Under the pieces are notes generated by a model that ran no database searches, had not been told where the DNA came from, and saw nothing but the letters and a program-made list of their open reading frames with translations. A program made the position numbers and the translations under genes. Positions 14,670 to 17,575 of a DNA stretch of 17,575 nucleotides are shown here, piece by piece. Origin of the DNA: DASZVN01 sp035547055. Its GTDB lineage: Bacteria > Pseudomonadota > Alphaproteobacteria > Rhizobiales > Methylopilaceae. The stretch's first letter is position 1; every line of letters begins with the position of its first letter. The DNA is taken from NCBI GenBank assembly GCA_035547055.1, contig DASZVN010000040.1:1-17575 (forward strand), given 5' to 3'.

Positions 14670-15503
14670 TCAGTCGCCCTCGAAAACGGGCGCGCGCTTC
14701 TCTGCGAAGGCCTCGAAAGCGCGGCGGAAATCCTCGGTCTTCATGCACAGGGCCTGGGCGATCGCCTCGGCGTCGATGGCCGCGTCGAGCCCCATTGCCC
14801 ATTCGGCATGGAGCATCCGCTTGGTGATCGCATTGGCGAAGGTCGGCCCGGTGGCGATGGTCTTGGCGAGCGCCGTTGCGGCGTCCAGCGCCTCGCCGGT
14901 GCCGACGACGTGGCCGAAGAAGCCCGAGCGCTCGCCCTCGGCGGCGTCCATGAAGCGGCCGGTGTAGAGCAGCTCGGCCGCGCGGCCCTGGCCGATCAGG
15001 CGGGGCAGGATCGCGCAGGCCCCCATGTCGCAGCCCGCGAGGCCGACCCGGTTGAACAGGAAGGCGACCCTGGCGCCCGCCCCGGCGATGCGGAGATCGG
15101 AGGCCATCGCGACGATCGCCCCCGCGCCGGCGCAGACGCCCTCGACCGCGGCGACGATCGGCTGCGGGCAGGCGCGCATCTCCTTGACGAGATCGCCGGT
15201 CATGGTGGTGAAGGCGTGGAGCTCGGCCGCTCCCATCTTGGTCAGCGGCTCGATGATCTCGAACACGTCGCCGCCGCTCGAGAAATTGCCGCCCGCCCCG
15301 GTCACAACGATCGCCGCGATCGCCTCGTCGAAGCGGGCGGCGCGGAACGTGTCGCGGAGCTCGGCGTAGCTCTCGAAGGTCAGTGGGTTCTTCCGCTCCG
15401 GCCGGTTCAGCGTGATCGTCGCGACCTTGTCCGCGACCGCGAGCTTGAAGTGCCGCGGCGTGAAGGCCGCGAGCGGCGCCGTCACCGTGCTCTGCCGCTT
15501 CAC
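14670..15503 (-). CDS. Crotonase-superfamily protein (enoyl-CoA hydratase/isomerase-like)
   Basis: This 277-residue protein has the crotonase fold: ITLNRPERKNPLTFESYAEL, the oxyanion-hole loops NFSSGGD (73-79) and GVCAGAGAIVAMASDL (122-136), and GLAGCDMGACAILPRLIG followed by ELLYTGR. By eye alignment, both catalytic glutamates of rat-type hydratase are absent: I130 replaces the first and N151 the second; D159 lies near where dehalogenases and dienoyl isomerases use Asp. It may thus be an isomerase, ring hydrolase or lyase rather than a plain hydratase. The GTG start at 15503 overlaps the MarR stop (GTGA) and has GGAGGAAGG upstream. Frame extension further upstream overlaps MarR and is not coding. 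Confidence 0.88.
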   Translation of the reverse strand: MKRQSTVTAPLAAFTPRHFKLAVADKVATITLNRPERKNPLTFESYAELRDTFRAARFDEAIAAIVVTGAGGNFSSGGDVFEIIEPLTKMGAAELHAFTTMTGDLVKEMRACPQPIVAAVEGVCAGAGAIVAMASDLRIAGAGARVAFLFNRVGLAGCDMGACAILPRLIGQGRAAELLYTGRFMDAAEGERSGFFGHVVGTGEALDAATALAKTIATGPTFANAITKRMLHAEWAMGLDAAIDAEAIAQALCMKTEDFRRAFEAFAEKRAPVFEGD

Positions 15504-16045
15504 CGCGCCTTCCTCCGCGCCTTGCCGCCCTTGCCGGCGATGGCGAGGCGCACCGAATCCTTGAGGTCGCCGAGCTCGGCCAGGAGCCGCTCCTGCTCGT
15601 CCTCGCCGAGCGCGCCGATCAATTCGCCCAGCCACTCGCCATGGGCCTTCGCCATGCGCGCGAACAGCGCCGCGCCGCGCTGGGTGAGCCGCACCCGGAC
15701 GGCGCGGCGGTCGCGCTCGCTGACCTGGCGCTCGATCAACCCCTCCTGGACCAGCCGCTCGACCAGGCCGGTGACGTTGCCGTTCGAGACCATCATCCGC
15801 CGCGACAGCTCGCCGAGCAGGATGCCCTCGTGGGCGCGTTCGAGCTGGGCCATCAGGTCGAAGCGCGGCAGCGTCGTGCCGAACTCCTCGCGCAGGCGGC
15901 GGCGAACCTCGGCCTCGATCAGGTTGGCGCAGGTGAGGAGGCGCAGCCACAGGCGCAGCTCGGTGCGGTGGTCGCCGGGGCTGCGGCGGACCTTGTATTC
16001 GGCGTCGAGATGGTCGTGCGCGAGCGCGCTGCGGTCGCTGGCTAT
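15500..16045 (-). CDS. MarR-family regulator of the aminobenzoate-type operon, apparent ATA start
   Basis: This protein, 181 residues if begun at 16045, is a MarR repressor: ELRLWLRLLTCANLIEAEV (dimer helix), LPRFDLMAQLERA, the wHTH at about 78-122 with recognition helix SNGNVTGLVERLV, wing DRRAVRVRLTQRG, and a basic tail KGGKARRKAR. Its frame has no ATG, GTG or TTG in a usable place: the first Met is inside the recognition domain, and the next upstream one (16351) is deep within the SDR gene. The best start is ATA at 16045-16043, 6 bases after GGGAGG, giving a 4-base ATAG overlap with the SDR stop, like the GTGA overlaps elsewhere in this operon. Homologues I recall begin about 20-25 residues before GDHRTELRLW, which fits. 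A start mutation is the alternative. Likely targets: TTTA-N4-TAAA sites at 16831 and 17099. Confidence 0.8.
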   Translation of the reverse strand: MASDRSALAHDHLDAEYKVRRSPGDHRTELRLWLRLLTCANLIEAEVRRRLREEFGTTLPRFDLMAQLERAHEGILLGELSRRMMVSNGNVTGLVERLVQEGLIERQVSERDRRAVRVRLTQRGAALFARMAKAHGEWLGELIGALGEDEQERLLAELGDLKDSVRLAIAGKGGKARRKAR

Positions 16046-16806
16046 AGCTCGCCTCCCGCGATTGCGATGGCCTGCCCGGTGACGGCCGAGGCCTCGTTGC
16101 CGGCGAGCCAGACGACGCTCGCCGCGATTTCCTCCGGCCGCACCAGGCGGCCCATCGGGTTGTGCCTGGTGAACTCGCCGAGGAGGGCCTCGCGGCTCTT
16201 GCCGGTGCGCTCCTCCAGCCGCGCGACGGCGGCATGGACGAGGTCGGTGTCGGCATAGCCGGGGCAGACCGCGTTCACGGTGATGCCGTCCGTCGCGACC
16301 TCCAGCGCCAGCGCCCGGGTCAGGCCGACGACGGCGTGCTTCGCCGCGCAATAGGCGCCGGCATAGGCGTAGCCCTTCAGGCCCGCGGTCGAGGCCACGG
16401 TGACGATGCGGCCGAAAGCGCGGGCCTTCATGCCGGGCAGCACGGCGCGGACGGCGGTGAGCACGGGTTCGAGGTTCAGCGCCATCATCCGCTGCAGCTG
16501 GGCGAGGTCGGTGCGTGCGATCGGCTGGGTCTCGGCGCCGCCGGCGTTGTTGACCAGCACCTCGATGGGCCCGCCCGTCGCCGCCGCCGCGGCGAGCGCG
16601 GCCTCGAGCGCGGCGGCGTCGGTCACGTCGGCCGAAACCGCCGCGGCGGCGCCGAGCGTAACTTTGGCGGCCGCGGCGCTCTCCGCTGTGCGGCCGAGCA
16701 CGGTGACCCGGTCGCCCCCGGCGACGAAGGCGGCGGCGATCGCCGCCCCGATCCCGCGCGAGGCGCCGGTCACCAGCACGTGGCGGGATGCGGAGTCCCG
16801 ATCCAA
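16042..16806 (-). CDS. Short-chain dehydrogenase/reductase, probable 3-hydroxyacyl-CoA dehydrogenase
   Basis: This 254-residue classical SDR has TGASRGIG (13-20) for NAD(P) binding, VNNAGG (85-90), catalytic S139, Y152 and K156 (YCAAK), and the C-terminal GRLVRPEEIAASVVWLAG to GQAIAIAGGEL. It should oxidise or reduce a hydroxyl in a CoA-bound intermediate; in aminobenzoyl-CoA clusters an SDR serves as the 3-hydroxyacyl-CoA dehydrogenase. I chose the TTG at 16806 because GGGGA lies 7 bases upstream; the GTG at 16779 (MLVTGAS) lacks a binding site and would trim the first strand. First gene of the operon, 25 bases after a TTTA-N4-TAAA operator candidate. Its stop overlaps the MarR ATA. Confidence 0.88.
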   Translation of the reverse strand: MDRDSASRHVLVTGASRGIGAAIAAAFVAGGDRVTVLGRTAESAAAAKVTLGAAAAVSADVTDAAALEAALAAAAATGGPIEVLVNNAGGAETQPIARTDLAQLQRMMALNLEPVLTAVRAVLPGMKARAFGRIVTVASTAGLKGYAYAGAYCAAKHAVVGLTRALALEVATDGITVNAVCPGYADTDLVHAAVARLEERTGKSREALLGEFTRHNPMGRLVRPEEIAASVVWLAGNEASAVTGQAIAIAGGEL

Positions 16807-16830
16807 GACGACGTCCCCGGCGGAATTTGC

Positions 16831-16842
16831 TTTAGGCTTAAA
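16831..16842. promoter_or_regulatory. Candidate MarR operator, SDR-operon side
   Basis: TTTA-GGCT-TAAA, extended as GCTTTA-GGCT-TAAAC, lies 25 bases before the SDR start codon. On the reverse strand a TTGAAC hexamer (16863-16858) precedes it, so the palindrome would overlap the -10 region of a promoter; the -10 itself is not clear. The same pattern recurs at 17099-17110 in front of the divergent gene. Confidence 0.5.
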
Positions 16843-16888
16843 CAGTCTGGCCGGCGAGTTCAATACGGGAAGGCCGGCCGAAGCTCCT

Positions 16889-16983
16889 CCGTCATGCCCG
16901 GCCTTGGGCCGGGCATCCACGAGTTTGCGGCACCATCGCTGAAGAAAGTCGTGGATGGCCGGGACGAGCCCGGCCATGACGGG
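16889..16983. repeat. Palindromic repeat element, copy C
   Basis: This is the same element as copy B in reverse orientation: the GCCCGGC-type arm (GTCATGCCCGGCC...) is now on the left and the GGCCGGG-type arm on the right (...CCCGGCCATGAC). Internal hairpins are GCCCGGC-CTTGG-GCCGGGC, perfect, and GGCCGGG-ACGAG-CCCGGCC, perfect. The spacer shares GAGTTTGCGGC and GAAGAAAGTC with copy B. It lies between the SDR promoter and the divergent gene, directly followed by a different palindromic element. Confidence 0.8.
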
Positions 16984-16989
16984 GAGAGG

Positions 16990-17084
16990 CCGTCATTGCG
17001 AGCGAAGCGAAGCAATCCAGGGGACCCAGGCGCCGTGCCTGTGGCCCCTGGATTGCCTCGTCGCTCCGCTCCTCGCAATGACGG
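16990..17084. repeat. CGTCATTGCGAG-type palindromic repeat element
   Basis: The left arm CCGTCATTGCGAG...GCAATCCAGGGG (from 16990) and the right arm CCCCTGGATTGC...CTCGCAATGACGG (to 17084) are imperfect inverted repeats around a short GC-rich loop. Sequences of this CGTCATTGCGAGCGAAGC kind occur as dispersed intergenic repeats in many alphaproteobacteria (from memory). It is unrelated in sequence to copies A-C. Non-coding. Confidence 0.75.
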
Positions 17085-17090
17085 CAGGGC

Positions 17091-17119
17091 TTGAACGTTT
17101 TAGGCATAAAGCATCTACT
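17091..17119 (+). promoter_or_regulatory. Promoter with embedded operator for the octopine-dehydrogenase-like gene
   Basis: TTGAAC (17091-17096) and TCTACT (17114-17119) are spaced by exactly 17 bases, each matching 4 of 6 consensus positions. The palindrome TTTA-GGCA-TAAA (17099-17110) sits wholly inside the spacer, a classic place for a repressor to block RNA polymerase. Reversed and extended, it reads GCTTTA-TGCC-TAAAAC, matching the operator at 16831-16842. Likely repressor: the MarR protein encoded at 15500-16045 (inference). Confidence 0.5.
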
Positions 17120-17133
17120 GGTGCGGGAGGAGA

Positions 17134-17575
17134 ATGGCCGGCACCATGAAGATCGCAGTCCTCGGCGGCGGCAACGGCGCCTATGCGGCGGCGGCCGACC
17201 TGTCGGAAGCCGGCCATGAGGTCCGCTTCTGGCGCCGCGACGGCGCGGCGCTCGCGCCGGTCCTGGAGAGCGGGACGGTGCGCCTGCGCGATGCCGCCGG
17301 CCTGCGCGAGGTCCGGATCGCGCGGCCCACCGCCTCCCTCGGCGAGGCGGTCGCGGGCGCCGAGCTGATCGTCCTGCCGGTGCCGGCCTTCGCCCAGGCC
17401 TCGCTCGCCGAAGCCCTGGCGCCGCATCTCGCGGACGGCCAGGTGCTGTTCCTGCCGCCCGGGACCTTCGGCTCCTTCGTGATGACGAAAACCGCGCGGG
17501 CCTTCGGCTCGACGGCATCCTTCGCCGTCGCCGAGACCGGCACGCTCCCCTGGCTGGCGCGGAAGCGCGGCGCGG
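17134..17575 (+). CDS. NAD(P)-binding octopine/nopaline dehydrogenase family protein, N-terminal part (cut by window edge)
   Basis: The visible 147 codons form a Rossmann domain: MKIAVLGGGNGAYAAAADL (GGGNGA dinucleotide loop), then EVRFWRR at the end of the second strand, AELIVLPVPAFAQASLAEAL, and FLPPGTFGSFV. This is the N-terminal pattern of the octopine/nopaline dehydrogenase and opine-type oxidoreductase family, which reduce or oxidise C-N or hydroxyl groups with NAD(P). The C-terminal catalytic domain is beyond the window. GGAGGAG (17126-17132) is close to the ATG at 17134; the ATG at 17146 (MKIAVL) is an alternative start with longer spacing. It is divergent from the SDR operon with a matching operator, so it probably belongs to the same regulon. 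The substrate is unknown. Confidence 0.8.
   Translation, partial: MAGTMKIAVLGGGNGAYAAAADLSEAGHEVRFWRRDGAALAPVLESGTVRLRDAAGLREVRIARPTASLGEAVAGAELIVLPVPAFAQASLAEALAPHLADGQVLFLPPGTFGSFVMTKTARAFGSTASFAVAETGTLPWLARKRGA

Noticed and set aside
13650..16082. 810-codon plus-strand open frame opposite the acyl-CoA dehydrogenase, crotonase and MarR genes
   Set aside because: It spans the complements of three real genes and their junctions; no recognisable domain.
15504..16256. Extended crotonase frame upstream of 15503
   Set aside because: It would overlap the whole MarR gene; the GTG at 15503 has a strong ribosome binding site and gives the normal family length.

Overview
This window comes from a GC-rich (about 70 percent by eye) alphaproteobacterial chromosome. 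The order dnaA – rhodanese – rpsT – mutM at the left end is a housekeeping neighbourhood familiar from alphaproteobacteria such as Rhodospirillales and Rhizobiales. Codon use is uniformly GC-rich, and starts are often GTG or TTG. Nearly everything is on the minus strand; only the gene cut by the right edge is on the plus strand. No rRNA, tRNA, CRISPR array or transposase gene was seen.

Layout. (1) 1-2937, core: the N-terminus of dnaA (cut by the window), a single-domain rhodanese, a 700-base non-coding stretch with an AT-rich palindromic patch, rpsT with a good intrinsic terminator, and mutM. (2) 2938-5430: tauD/tfdA-type dioxygenase, MarR-type regulator, and a decayed livJ-type substrate-binding protein gene. 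tauD and the livJ remnant each carry a TTTGYG-N3-CRCAAA palindrome about 90 bases upstream. (3) 5428-11286: an operon read leftwards, gcdH (glutaryl-CoA dehydrogenase) – tandem EthD-like protein – iorA – iorB (long form). (4) 11417-16806: a tight operon read leftwards, SDR – MarR – crotonase – acyl-CoA dehydrogenase – benzoate/2-aminobenzoate-CoA ligase – RidA-like protein, with 4-base or zero-base gene junctions. (5) 16807-17133: a divergent promoter region holding two palindromic repeat elements between two matching TTTA-N4-TAAA operator candidates. (6) 17134-end: the start of an octopine/nopaline-dehydrogenase-family protein.

How they may work together. The region-4 genes are those expected for CoA-dependent breakdown of an (amino)aromatic acid, and resemble the aerobic 2-aminobenzoyl-CoA clusters described in Azoarcus evansii. 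The ring-attacking 2-aminobenzoyl-CoA monooxygenase/reductase is not in this window. The ligase would activate the acid. The dehydrogenase, crotonase and SDR would carry out beta-oxidation-like steps, and GcdH would convert glutaryl-CoA to crotonyl-CoA. IorAB would make an arylacetyl-CoA from indolepyruvate or another arylpyruvate. I infer, without proof, a catabolic island for tryptophan or indole-derived aromatics next to the dnaA-mutM locus.

The most interesting signals are: the region-4 MarR frame has no canonical start and probably begins at ATA within an ATAG overlap; two operator pairs point to two local MarR regulons; the region-4 operon is bracketed by inverted copies of one palindromic repeat element; and two enzymes (the crotonase and the RidA-like protein) lack their families' usual catalytic residues.
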